Shown here: positions 15,478 to 23,844 of the stretch, piece after piece
Layout of the letters: each line of letters opens with the position of its first letter
Numbering within the stretch: the first letter of the stretch is position 1
NCBI GenBank assembly: GCA_937898885.1
Contig: CALDKD010000017.1
Span: 1-33,053 of the forward strand
Direction: 5' to 3'
Source: an uncultured Bacteroidales bacterium
GTDB lineage: Bacteria; Bacteroidota; Bacteroidia; Bacteroidales; Bacteroidaceae
DNA: 33,053 nucleotides
Notes under the pieces: model-generated
The model's database searches: none
What the model was told of the DNA's origin: nothing
The model's input: the letters and a program-made list of their open reading frames with translations, nothing else
Position numbers and translations under genes: made by a program

Positions 15478-17235
15478 TCAGGGGATAAGTATTTTTCTGG
15501 AGCGGCCATCGTACTGAACCAGATGTATTCCCGCGGGAAGAGCCACTGTCAGGCTGCCGTATGTGTCAAGCTCTGTCTTTCCTGTAAGTGAGCAGACTGT
15601 GATGCGCGTGGTGGCCTGCGCGTTTATCCTGAGCATACCGTCAGCTGTGACGGTTACCGTTGTCCCCTGTTCCGGTACGGCTTGAATCTCAGTGGCGTCA
15701 GGGATGGTGAACGATGCGGCTCCCTCTGAATACTTTATTCCTGTTATGGAGTTGATGGCGAAATGGCCTCCTGCGGATGCGGGTGGATTACTCCATAGTG
15801 TAAGGCTGTCGTTGCTCTTGTAAGGGTATAGGTCGCTGGATTGGGTATCGGATGACAGATTGTTGTCTGCCGGCAGAACAGTGTAGCCAGGGTTTTTGCT
15901 GTTTGTGTTTACTCTGTTGCCGAGCCATTTCTGCCTGTCGTAGGATACTGCTGTGGCCAAAAGTCCGGCGGCCTCCTGATATTTGAACCATCCTGTCTTG
16001 TCGTGACATTCCAGAATAATGTATTTGTCCGGGTCATCGGTAGGCAGCCTGAACGCGATGCTGGTCTTTCCTAAATCATCAAGAGTGTATTTTCCCGGGG
16101 AATGAAGGGTAGGTATGTCCATCCATCCTATGGAGAAACGCTCGAGTGCGCTCATCCCGACTGGCGAGAACCCATAGTTGCCGTAAACACCGTTGTCCAT
16201 TATACTCCAGTCAAAGATGAAATTGGCACCAGTGCCTGTGTTGTAGAAATCCGGTAGTCCCATTATGTGACAGAACTCGTGGCAGAATGGGCCGATACCG
16301 TCTATTATGTCATCGCTGTCGTAGAACAGCTCGCATGAGCATATATAGTTGCGGATTCTTGTGCCGCCAAGATTCAGGTTGATGGATGATGCGTGTGGCC
16401 AGATGGTGTTTGGGTCGGAGCCGGCATAGTTCTCACCGCGTCCGGCATAGATGAGATATACGAAATCAACCACCCCATCTCCGTCGGAATCGTATTCCTT
16501 TGGATCAAACAGCCCACGTTTGTAGGCTTTGGAGCAGATCTCGGCTACCAGCCACGCCGCACTGTCAAAGTCTGTTCCGCCCTTGTTCCTGCCATAATGA
16601 ATGTAGCTGCTGTCCGCCCTCACAGGTCCTATTACGTGAAATGAGGGGGTGAACAGGCCGTATGACTGCGCCTCAAAATAGTCACGCGCGCTTCCTTCTA
16701 CAATAATCTGATTGTCTTGGTAGATTACTTCATCGTGATATCCTTTCTGGTTCAACTGACTGTCAATTCTGCGCGATATGGCCACAGAGTCCATAGTGAA
16801 AGGCCTGTCGGGAAAATCAACGAGCAGGACCAGACCGAGTCTCTCTCCTTTTGCCTTGAATTTGGTGAGGGAATACTCTCCGGGTGTGGCCTCCTGAGCC
16901 TCAAGGTACTCTTTTGCTGTCATGCATCCGGCCGCCACATGCTTCTCGGCATAGCCCCGTTCACCGATGTCGTGCGCTAACATTCCGCCGGCTGCCATAC
17001 CGTCAGCCTTGATGCCGGTGACATACCTGTAACTGCCGTCCACATCTTCTGTGACTGCTATTCCATCGGTAGTGTGTAAAATGTGAAGGCGCTCGTCTCC
17101 CGCAGACACAAGGTGCAGGGTGCTGCCGTCAGGCTGATGAACGGGAATGATGTTCTTCCTCACAGGTACCGCGACAGCACTTGCCGCAGCTAATACTAAG
17201 GCGAATAGTAGAACGGTCAGTCTGACGCGTGCCAT
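15478..17235 (-). CDS. Secreted M6 family metallopeptidase with probable T9SS type A sorting domain
   Basis: A 585-residue zinc endopeptidase related to immune inhibitor A. A signal peptide covers about 1-22. After a pro-region, the catalytic domain (about 130-380) has the calcium-loop-like D249-S-D-G-D-G-V-V-D257, zinc motif H319-E-F-C-H-I-M-G-L-P-D329, and a downstream S-P-V-G-M-S-A-L-E-R segment ending in G-W. The last 75 or so residues resemble a T9SS type A C-terminal domain: I-T-V-C-S-L-T-G-K, then L-P-A-G-I-H-L-V and a final R-K-I-L-I-P. That would route it through the machinery that includes PorQ. It follows lptB by 7 bases, so it may be co-transcribed with it. Substrates are unknown. 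Confidence 0.88.
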   Translation of the reverse strand: MARVRLTVLLFALVLAAASAVAVPVRKNIIPVHQPDGSTLHLVSAGDERLHILHTTDGIAVTEDVDGSYRYVTGIKADGMAAGGMLAHDIGERGYAEKHVAAGCMTAKEYLEAQEATPGEYSLTKFKAKGERLGLVLLVDFPDRPFTMDSVAISRRIDSQLNQKGYHDEVIYQDNQIIVEGSARDYFEAQSYGLFTPSFHVIGPVRADSSYIHYGRNKGGTDFDSAAWLVAEICSKAYKRGLFDPKEYDSDGDGVVDFVYLIYAGRGENYAGSDPNTIWPHASSINLNLGGTRIRNYICSCELFYDSDDIIDGIGPFCHEFCHIMGLPDFYNTGTGANFIFDWSIMDNGVYGNYGFSPVGMSALERFSIGWMDIPTLHSPGKYTLDDLGKTSIAFRLPTDDPDKYIILECHDKTGWFKYQEAAGLLATAVSYDRQKWLGNRVNTNSKNPGYTVLPADNNLSSDTQSSDLYPYKSNDSLTLWSNPPASAGGHFAINSITGIKYSEGAASFTIPDATEIQAVPEQGTTVTVTADGMLRINAQATTRITVCSLTGKTELDTYGSLTVALPAGIHLVQYDGRSRKILIP

Positions 17236-17242
17236 CAGCGTG

Positions 17243-18016
17243 TCAGAGTTGGAAATTCTTTTTTCTCAGCACAAAATTCTGGCTGAGATATTTGGCCCTT
17301 ACCGTAGGATTGGCGGCAAGTTCCTCGGGAGTGCCGTGTACCAGGATTCTTCCCTCAAATAGCAGGTAAGCACGGTCTGTGATGCTCAAAGTCTCGTGCA
17401 CGTTGTGGTCTGTGATGAGAATGCCGATGTTGCGGTATTTGAGTTTCCAGACAATCTGCTGGATATCCTCAACCGCAATCGGGTCAACGCCTGCGAACGG
17501 CTCGTCCAACATTATGAACTTAGGCTCAATGGCCAGGCATCTGGCTATCTCGGTACGTCTGCGCTCACCTCCTGAGAGTCTGTCTCCGAGATTCTTGCGG
17601 ACTTTCTGCAAGCTGAACTCCTCAATCAGACTCTCCAGCTTCTCCCGCTGATACTCAATAGGTTTTCCGGTAAGCTCAAGGACGGACGCGATGTTGTCCT
17701 CTACGGTCATCTTACGGAATACACTGGCCTCCTGCGCAAGGTATCCTATGCCTTTTCTGGCACGCTTGTAAACCGGATACTCGGTGATGTCCTCATCGTT
17801 GAGGAATATACGCCCCTCGTTCGGCGTGATAAGTCCGGTGGTCATATAGAACGATGTTGTCTTTCCGGCACCGTTTGGCCCGAGAAGACCTACTATCTCG
17901 CCTTGCCTTACGTTGATGGATACGTGATTCACCACTGTACGCTTGCCATAGCGCTTCACCAGATTCTCTGTGTGGAGAATCATAGGTTCCTGACTGGTTG
18001 TGAGGTTTTCTTCCAT
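17243..18016 (-). CDS. lptB: LPS export ABC transporter ATP-binding protein LptB
   Basis: The ATPase of the LptB2FG transporter, which extracts lipopolysaccharide from the inner membrane. The protein is 257 residues from the ATG at 18016; the frame opens earlier (TTG at 18064), but this would cross the likely promoter. Walker A is G46-P-N-G-A-G-K-T53, the Q-loop is A-Q-E-A-S-V-F (about 94-100), the ABC signature L147-S-G-G-E-R-R-R, Walker B F167-I-M-L-D-E-P and the switch histidine H204. The E-A-S-V-F-R-K-M sequence distinguishes LptB from general amino-acid importers. The other Lpt genes are absent, apart from the OstA-like gene at 28999. Confidence 0.93.
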   Translation of the reverse strand: MEENLTTSQEPMILHTENLVKRYGKRTVVNHVSINVRQGEIVGLLGPNGAGKTTSFYMTTGLITPNEGRIFLNDEDITEYPVYKRARKGIGYLAQEASVFRKMTVEDNIASVLELTGKPIEYQREKLESLIEEFSLQKVRKNLGDRLSGGERRRTEIARCLAIEPKFIMLDEPFAGVDPIAVEDIQQIVWKLKYRNIGILITDHNVHETLSITDRAYLLFEGRILVHGTPEELAANPTVRAKYLSQNFVLRKKNFQL

Positions 18017-18039
18017 ATCCGTAATATGTTTTCGGACGA

Positions 18040-18047
18040 CAAAGATA
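18040..18047 (-). promoter_or_regulatory. Putative -7 box of lptB
   Basis: On the minus strand this reads TATCTTTG, a perfect TAnnTTTG match, 23 bases before the chosen lptB ATG. No properly spaced TTTG is visible upstream. It supports the 18016 start. Confidence 0.55.
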
Positions 18048-18106
18048 GTGGAAAGATGGCACAAGTAATGTCTTGCTAATTAATAATTGCTAATTGTCCC
18101 ATCAAA

Positions 18107-18138
18107 TTTGGTGGATTGTGATTATTGGATTAATTTCG
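18107..18138 (+). promoter_or_regulatory. Putative promoter of tig-clpP-clpX
   Basis: TTTG (18107-18110), 20 bases, then TAATTTCG (18131-18138), one mismatch from TAnnTTTG. Predicted leader is about 65 bases. Just upstream, TTGCTAATT is repeated at 18073-18081 and 18087-18095 in an A+T-rich stretch between the divergent lptB and tig promoters. Confidence 0.6.
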
Positions 18139-18206
18139 CGCCTTATTAGGGACGGGCATTTTCCGAACCGTGGTACAGTTGATATTTACAAACCAAAATA
18201 ACTAAG

Positions 18207-19619
18207 ATGAACATTTCATTTGAGAATGTAAGCAAGGTACAGGGCCTGCTTACCGTCAACCTTGAGAAGGCTGATTATCAGGAGAGTCTTGAGAAATCAC
18301 TGAAAGAGTACAGAAAGAAAGCGTCAATGCCGGGTTTCCGTCCGGGTATGGTTCCTATGAGCCTGATTCAGAAGATGTACGGCAAGGCCATCAAGGCTGA
18401 GGAAATCAATAAGGTTCTTCAGGATAAGGTGATGTCTTACATCAAGGACAATAAGATTGATATGCTAGGTGAGCCGATGCCGAACGATGAGAAGGAGCAG
18501 GGCCAGAGCATGGATGATGAAAACTTCACTTTCTGCTTTGACATTGCCATAGCTCCTGAGTTCGATGCCTCAGTCAGCAAGGACGACACCATTCCATACT
18601 ATGAGATTCAGGTTACAGACGATATGGTAAATGGCCAGATAAGCAGCTATACCCAGCGTACCGGCACATATCAGAAGGTTGATGTGTATCAGGCAAACGA
18701 TATGATGAAGGGTCGTCTTGTGGAGCTTGCGGCCGACGGTAAGGATCTTGAGGGTGGAATCGTAGTAGAGGACACAGCCCTGATGCCTTCATATTTCGCT
18801 GATGACGCTGTCAAGGCTCTGTTCGAGGGCAAGAAGGCTGGTGATGTGGTTGTGTTCAATCCGTCTGCCGCATACGCTGGTAACGCCGTACAGCTCTCAT
18901 CACTGCTTGCAAAGAGCAAGGAGGAGGCTGAGAATATCAAGTCTGATTTCTCATTCACAATATCAGAGATTACCCGCTATATACCGGGTGAGCTGAATCA
19001 GGAGCTTTTTGACCAGATATACGGAAAGGACGCCGTAAAGAGCGAGGATGAGTTCCGCGCCAAGGTTCGCGAGTCTCTGGAGAATAGCTTTGTTCCGGAC
19101 AGCGACTATCGTTTCCTGCTTGATGTGCGCGAGTATCTTACAGGCAGAATTGGTAAGCTTGAGTATGCCGATGAGCTGTTGAAGCGTATTATGCGCGCCA
19201 ATAAGGGACAGGATGAGAAGGACGATATTGACGAGACATTCGAGAAGAGCCTTGAGGAGCTTACCTGGCATCTTGTAAAGGAGAAGCTTGTGAGCGCCAA
19301 CAACATCAAGATTGAGGAGGAGGATGTCATGAGTCAGGCCCGCGAGGCAACCCGCGCACAGTTCGCCCAGTATGGAATGATGGAGCTTCCCGCAGAGCTT
19401 CTGGACAATTATGCGAAGGAGATGCTCAAGAAGCGTGAGACTGTTGACGGTCTTGTAAACCGCGCTGTTGAGAACAAGTTGTCCGCCGCACTGAAGTCTC
19501 AGGTCAAGCTGAAGAGGAAAAAGGTCTCAATGGAGGAGTTCAATAAGCTTTTTGAGCCGGACATAGAGAAGGCCACCGCCAAGAAGGCCGCCAAGAAGGC
19601 CGCTAAGAAAGAAGAGTAA
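18207..19619 (+). CDS. tig: Trigger factor
   Basis: A ribosome-associated chaperone of 470 residues that meets nascent chains at the exit tunnel. The N-terminal domain has the ribosome-docking loop P42-G-F-R-P-G-M-V-P50, a variant of G-F-R-x-G-x-x-P. A diverged FKBP-like middle domain (about 145-245) and a helical C-terminal chaperone domain follow. After the usual family end (M-E-E-F-N-K-L-F) there is an extra tail of about 20 residues rich in K and A, encoded by 12-base tandem repeats. It heads the tig-clpP-clpX cluster, 11 bases before clpP. Confidence 0.95.
   Translation: MNISFENVSKVQGLLTVNLEKADYQESLEKSLKEYRKKASMPGFRPGMVPMSLIQKMYGKAIKAEEINKVLQDKVMSYIKDNKIDMLGEPMPNDEKEQGQSMDDENFTFCFDIAIAPEFDASVSKDDTIPYYEIQVTDDMVNGQISSYTQRTGTYQKVDVYQANDMMKGRLVELAADGKDLEGGIVVEDTALMPSYFADDAVKALFEGKKAGDVVVFNPSAAYAGNAVQLSSLLAKSKEEAENIKSDFSFTISEITRYIPGELNQELFDQIYGKDAVKSEDEFRAKVRESLENSFVPDSDYRFLLDVREYLTGRIGKLEYADELLKRIMRANKGQDEKDDIDETFEKSLEELTWHLVKEKLVSANNIKIEEEDVMSQAREATRAQFAQYGMMELPAELLDNYAKEMLKKRETVDGLVNRAVENKLSAALKSQVKLKRKKVSMEEFNKLFEPDIEKATAKKAAKKAAKKEE
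19578..19616 (+). repeat. 12-base tandem repeats encoding the trigger factor tail
   Basis: AAGAAGGCCGCC at 19581-19592 is followed by AAGAAGGCCGCT at 19593-19604 and a decayed third unit starting AAGAAAGAAGAG at 19605. Units are a multiple of three, so copy-number change would lengthen the lysine/alanine tail without a frameshift. Confidence 0.7.
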
Positions 19620-19630
19620 TACCGCATCTT

Positions 19631-20296
19631 ATGGACGATTTTAGAAAATTCGCTACACGCCATCTGGGTATGAGCGGGCAGACACTGGACGATGTGGTCA
19701 AGGCAGAGGCCCAGTATCTGAATCCATACATTCTTGAGGAGCGTCAGCTGAACGTCACTCAGATGGATGTCTTCTCGAGGCTTATGATGGACCGCATCAT
19801 CTTCCTGGGTACTGAGATAAACGACTATACCGCCAACACCATTCAGGCGCAGCTGCTTTATCTGGACTCTGTGGATTCATCGAAAGATATATCCATTTAC
19901 CTGAACTCCCCGGGTGGCTCGGTGAGCGCGGGTCTTGGTATCTATGATACAATGCAGTTCATAAGCAGTCCGGTGGCGACAATCTGTACCGGCATGGCGG
20001 CCAGTATGGCTGCCGTGCTTCTGGTGGCTGGTCACGAGGGCAAGCGCTCGGCGTTGCCTCACAGCCGCGTGATGATTCATCAGCCGATGGGCGGTGTTCA
20101 GGGACAGGCCAGCGATATAGAGATTACCGCCCGTGAGATTCAGAAATTGAAGAAAGAGCTGTACAGCATAATTGCAGAGCATTCACATACTCCGTTTGAC
20201 AAGGTATGGGCAGACAGTGACCGTGATTACTGGATGACCGCGCAGGAGGCAAAGGAGTATGGAATGATTGATCAGGTATTGGAAAAGCGTAAGTAA
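19631..20296 (+). CDS. clpP: ATP-dependent Clp protease proteolytic subunit ClpP
   Basis: The serine protease core of ClpXP, forming a double heptamer. The 221-residue protein has the catalytic triad S125 (G-M-A-A-S-M), H150 (M-I-H-Q-P-M-G-G) and D199 (D-S-D-R-D), with the same spacing as E. coli ClpP. The oxyanion and substrate strand N92-S-P-G-G-S97 is intact. The N-terminus is about 25-35 residues longer than in E. coli's mature form and may be processed. The stop codon overlaps the clpX ATG (TAATG). Confidence 0.97.
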   Translation: MDDFRKFATRHLGMSGQTLDDVVKAEAQYLNPYILEERQLNVTQMDVFSRLMMDRIIFLGTEINDYTANTIQAQLLYLDSVDSSKDISIYLNSPGGSVSAGLGIYDTMQFISSPVATICTGMAASMAAVLLVAGHEGKRSALPHSRVMIHQPMGGVQGQASDIEITAREIQKLKKELYSIIAEHSHTPFDKVWADSDRDYWMTAQEAKEYGMIDQVLEKRK

Positions 20297-21519
20297 TGCC
20301 GGCTAAGACTCAGAATCATTGCTCGTTTTGCGGAAGGTCCGAGAAGGAGGTTGGCTTTCTTCTGGGCGGTCTGGATGGGTATATCTGCAACGAATGTGCG
20401 GAGCAGGCTCACGAGATTATCAAGGAATCGCTTAAGGGAAAGAAGTCTAAGGAGTTTCAGCTGGAGATACCGAAACCAGTTGAGATAAAGGAGCATCTGG
20501 ACCAGTATGTCATTGGTCAGGATGAGGCCAAAAGGTATCTGTCTGTAGCTGTATATAATCATTATAAACGAGTTACGCATAGAGATGGAGACAATGCCGG
20601 CATAGAGAAGAGTAACATAATTCTTGTAGGTCCTACCGGAACCGGCAAGACTCTTCTGGCACGGACTATCGCCCGTTTCCTGAAGGTTCCTTTCACTATC
20701 GTTGACGCTACGGTGCTCACAGAGGCCGGATATGTAGGTGAGGATGTTGAGAGCATACTCTCCCGTCTGCTTCAGGTGGCCGACTACGATGTTGACGCAG
20801 CTCAGCGTGGCATTGTCTTTATTGATGAGATAGACAAGATTGCCCGAAAGAGCGATAATCCGTCCATTACCCGCGATGTGAGCGGTGAGGGCGTACAGCA
20901 GGGACTTCTGAAACTGTTGGAGGGCTCTGTGGTGAATGTTCCGCCACAGGGTGGCAGAAAGCATCCTGAACAGAAATTCATTCAGGTAGATACCAGTAAT
21001 ATACTGTTCATCTGCGGCGGTGCGTTTGACGGCATAGAGCAGAAGATTGCCCAGAGACTCAACACCCAGGTGGTAGGATTTGAGGCTACCGGCGAGAGAG
21101 TGAGAATTGATCGTGGCAATATGATGCGCTATGTGGCTCCACAAGACCTTAAGTCTTTCGGAATGATTCCTGAGATTGTGGGTCGTCTGCCGATAGTCAC
21201 ATATCTGGAACCGCTGGACAGGGATGCGCTCAGGAAAATTCTTACTGAGCCAAAGAACTCACTGACAAGGCAGTACACCCAGTTGTTCAAGATGGATGGA
21301 ATTGAATTGTCGTTCCAGCCGGCCATGTTGGATTTCGTGGTTGACAAGGCCATTGAGTTCAAACTCGGCGCCCGTGGTCTGCGCTCAATAGTGGAGACCA
21401 TAATGATGGATGCCATGTACAGTCTTCCGTCTGAGCATCCCGAAAAGTTTGAGGTTACCGCGGATTATGCGCGTGAGCAGTTGGAAAAAGCCGATGGAGC
21501 ACGTCTGAAATCGGTCTGA
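20296..21519 (+). CDS. clpX: ATP-dependent Clp protease ATP-binding subunit ClpX
   Basis: A hexameric AAA+ unfoldase that feeds substrates to ClpP. The 407-residue protein has an N-terminal zinc domain with C9-x2-C12 and C31-x2-C34, Walker A G112-P-T-G-T-G-K-T119, Walker B I-V-F-I-D177-E178, and the R-K-H-P pore-2-type loop. The ClpP-docking tripeptide, usually I/L-G-F, appears as V260-G-F262. Start is the ATG overlapping the clpP stop by one base, implying translational coupling and matched production. Confidence 0.97.
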   Translation: MPAKTQNHCSFCGRSEKEVGFLLGGLDGYICNECAEQAHEIIKESLKGKKSKEFQLEIPKPVEIKEHLDQYVIGQDEAKRYLSVAVYNHYKRVTHRDGDNAGIEKSNIILVGPTGTGKTLLARTIARFLKVPFTIVDATVLTEAGYVGEDVESILSRLLQVADYDVDAAQRGIVFIDEIDKIARKSDNPSITRDVSGEGVQQGLLKLLEGSVVNVPPQGGRKHPEQKFIQVDTSNILFICGGAFDGIEQKIAQRLNTQVVGFEATGERVRIDRGNMMRYVAPQDLKSFGMIPEIVGRLPIVTYLEPLDRDALRKILTEPKNSLTRQYTQLFKMDGIELSFQPAMLDFVVDKAIEFKLGARGLRSIVETIMMDAMYSLPSEHPEKFEVTADYAREQLEKADGARLKSV

Positions 21520-21560
21520 TTGTAACATAAACAAGTTTTTTGAAAAAAAAACGCATAAGA

Positions 21561-21593
21561 TTTGGTGATATCACCGAGATGTTCATAACTTTG
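21561..21593 (+). promoter_or_regulatory. recQ promoter
   Basis: TTTG (21561-21564), 21 bases, then TAACTTTG (21586-21593) match the Bacteroidota -33/-7 consensus. Predicted start of transcription is near 21600, just before the recQ start codon. A 12-base palindrome sits in the spacer. Confidence 0.75.
21564..21575. promoter_or_regulatory. Palindrome inside the recQ promoter (candidate operator)
   Basis: GGTGATATCACC is a perfect 12-base palindrome lying between the -33 and -7 elements, where a bound dimeric protein would block RNA polymerase. The regulator is unknown and the site is not a recognised LexA box. Confidence 0.5.
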
Positions 21594-21626
21594 TTATGGA
21601 TACCCTACAATGGGTAGATGTTTATT

Positions 21627-23807
21627 ATGGCTGATAAATACAATTTACTTGAGACGCTGAAGGTCCATTTCGGATTTGACAAGTTCAAAGGGGATCAGGA
21701 GGCGATTATCCGGAACCTTCTGGCCGGCAACAATACTTTTGTGCTGATGCCTACCGGAGGCGGAAAGTCGCTTTGCTATCAGCTTCCGGCGCTCCTTATG
21801 GATGGTACCGCGATCGTGATATCTCCTTTGATAGCGCTGATGAAGAATCAGGTAGATGCGATGAGGAATTTGAGTGAGGAGGACGGAATTGCCCATTTTA
21901 TCAATTCATCGCTCACAAAAGGCGCGATTGAGCAGGTCAAGGCTGATATTGTATCAGGCAAGACGAAACTCTTGTATGTCGCTCCTGAATCTTTGACTAA
22001 AGAGGAGAATGTTGAGTTCCTGAAGGGTATAAAGATATCATTCTATGCGATAGATGAGGCACACTGTATTTCGGAATGGGGACACGATTTCAGACCGGAA
22101 TACAGACGTATCAGACCTATTATCTCGGATATCGGTGAGGCTCCGGTAATAGCTCTGACCGCAACTGCCACCAACAAGGTGCGCGATGATATAAAGAAAA
22201 ACCTGGGCATTCAGGACGCGCAGGATTTCAAGTCTTCGTTCAACCGTCCGAACCTTTATTACGAGGTGAGGCCAAAGACAAAGAATGTTGAGAAGGACAT
22301 CATTCGTTTCATAAAGGCGAACGCGGGAAAATCAGGCATCGTGTATTGTCTGTCCAGAAAGAAGGTGGAGGAGCTTGCCGAGGTGCTTGCCGCCAATGAT
22401 ATTCCGGCATTGCCATATCACGCCGGAATGGAGGCTGCCGCGCGTACCAAGACGCAGGATGCTTTCCTGATGGAGAAGATTGACGTTATTGTGGCTACCA
22501 TAGCATTCGGTATGGGAATTGACAAACCGGATGTAAGGTACGTTATTCACTATGATATACCTAAGAGTCTGGAGGGCTACTATCAGGAGACAGGCCGTGC
22601 CGGACGTGACGGAGGCGAGGGTCAGTGCATAGCTTTTTATAACAGCAAAGACGTTCAGAAACTGGAGAAGTTCCTTGATGGAAAGCCCATAGCGGAACAG
22701 GATATCGGCAAGCAGCTTCTTCAGGAGACAACCGCTTACTGCGAGTCATCCGTATGCCGCAGAAAGCAGCTGTTGCATTATTTCGGTGAGAACTTCGAGC
22801 CGGACAACTGCGGTAATTGCGACAACTGCCTGAATCCTAAGAAACAGGTGGAGGCAATGCAGCTGCTACAGACCGCAATAGAGGTCATTCAGGCTGTAAA
22901 GGAGAACTTCAAGACAGATTATATCATAGATATGCTGCTCGGAAACGAGACATCCGAGATTCTTGATCACAAGCACGATGAGCTTGATGCGTTCGGAGCC
23001 GGCAGCGACGAGGATGAGAAGACCTGGAATGCGGTTATCCGTCAGGCATTGATTGGCGGCTATCTTGTCAAGGACGTTGAGAATTACGGACTCCTGAAAA
23101 TTACGGCAGAGGGTCTGAAGTTCCTGAAGGAGCCTAAATCCTTTATGATTGTAGAGGATAAGGAGTTCGAGGAGGAGGATGTTGAGGGACCGATGCGTGG
23201 CGGTGGTACATTCGCAGTTGATCCGGAACTCTATTCTATGCTCAAGGATCTGAGGAAGAAACTCTCCAAACACCTGCAACTGCCACCGTATGTCATTTTC
23301 CAGGACCCGTCACTTGAGGCAATGGCAACCACATACCCCATTACGATGGAGGAGTTGCAGAACATCACCGGTGTGGGTGCGGGCAAGGCTAAACGTTATG
23401 GGCAGGAGTTCATCGACCTGATAAAGCGTCACGTTGAGGAGAACGAGATAGAGCGCCCTGAGGATATGAGGGTGCGCACCGTAGCCAACAAGTCTAAGCT
23501 GAAGGTTGAGGTAATCAAGCTGATTGACCTGAAGGTGGCTTTGGATGACATCGCCATATCCAAAGGCATGGATTTTGACGAGCTGCTTACCGAGATAGAG
23601 TCTATTGTATATTCCGGCTTCAAGCTGAATATAGACTACTTCATAGCGGAGACCATTGATGAGGACCGCGCTGAGGACATCTACTCCTATTTCAAGGAGT
23701 CCGAGACAGACTCCCTGGACGAGGCCATCGACGAGCTTGGCGATGACTACTCTGAGGAGGAGATAAGACTTATACGAATCAAGTTTATATCTGAGGTGGG
23801 TAACTGA
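21627..23807 (+). CDS. recQ: ATP-dependent DNA helicase RecQ
   Basis: A 3'-5' DNA helicase for recombination and stalled-fork repair, 726 residues from the ATG at 21627; an ATG three codons earlier is also possible. Walker A is M41-P-T-G-G-G-K-S, the D143-E-A-H box is followed by the RecQ-specific C-I-S-E-W-G-H-D-F-R-P aromatic loop, and the Q-E-x-G-R-A-G-R-D motif VI is intact. The RQC zinc cysteines (C-R-R-K and C-G-N-C-D-N-C), a winged helix and an HRDC domain (about 530-610, with I-T-G-V-G-A-G-K) follow. About 100 extra C-terminal residues look like a helix-turn-helix extension, common in Bacteroidota RecQ. It begins the long run to mutL. Confidence 0.95.
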   Translation: MADKYNLLETLKVHFGFDKFKGDQEAIIRNLLAGNNTFVLMPTGGGKSLCYQLPALLMDGTAIVISPLIALMKNQVDAMRNLSEEDGIAHFINSSLTKGAIEQVKADIVSGKTKLLYVAPESLTKEENVEFLKGIKISFYAIDEAHCISEWGHDFRPEYRRIRPIISDIGEAPVIALTATATNKVRDDIKKNLGIQDAQDFKSSFNRPNLYYEVRPKTKNVEKDIIRFIKANAGKSGIVYCLSRKKVEELAEVLAANDIPALPYHAGMEAAARTKTQDAFLMEKIDVIVATIAFGMGIDKPDVRYVIHYDIPKSLEGYYQETGRAGRDGGEGQCIAFYNSKDVQKLEKFLDGKPIAEQDIGKQLLQETTAYCESSVCRRKQLLHYFGENFEPDNCGNCDNCLNPKKQVEAMQLLQTAIEVIQAVKENFKTDYIIDMLLGNETSEILDHKHDELDAFGAGSDEDEKTWNAVIRQALIGGYLVKDVENYGLLKITAEGLKFLKEPKSFMIVEDKEFEEEDVEGPMRGGGTFAVDPELYSMLKDLRKKLSKHLQLPPYVIFQDPSLEAMATTYPITMEELQNITGVGAGKAKRYGQEFIDLIKRHVEENEIERPEDMRVRTVANKSKLKVEVIKLIDLKVALDDIAISKGMDFDELLTEIESIVYSGFKLNIDYFIAETIDEDRAEDIYSYFKESETDSLDEAIDELGDDYSEEEIRLIRIKFISEVGN

Positions 23808-23844
23808 TGATTATTTTCAAGAGTACAAACAAAATCAGGATATT

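Noticed and set aside
20272..21144. Minus-strand open frame of 290 codons within clpX
   Set aside because: It lies wholly antisense to the well-conserved clpX coding sequence and has no recognisable domain.
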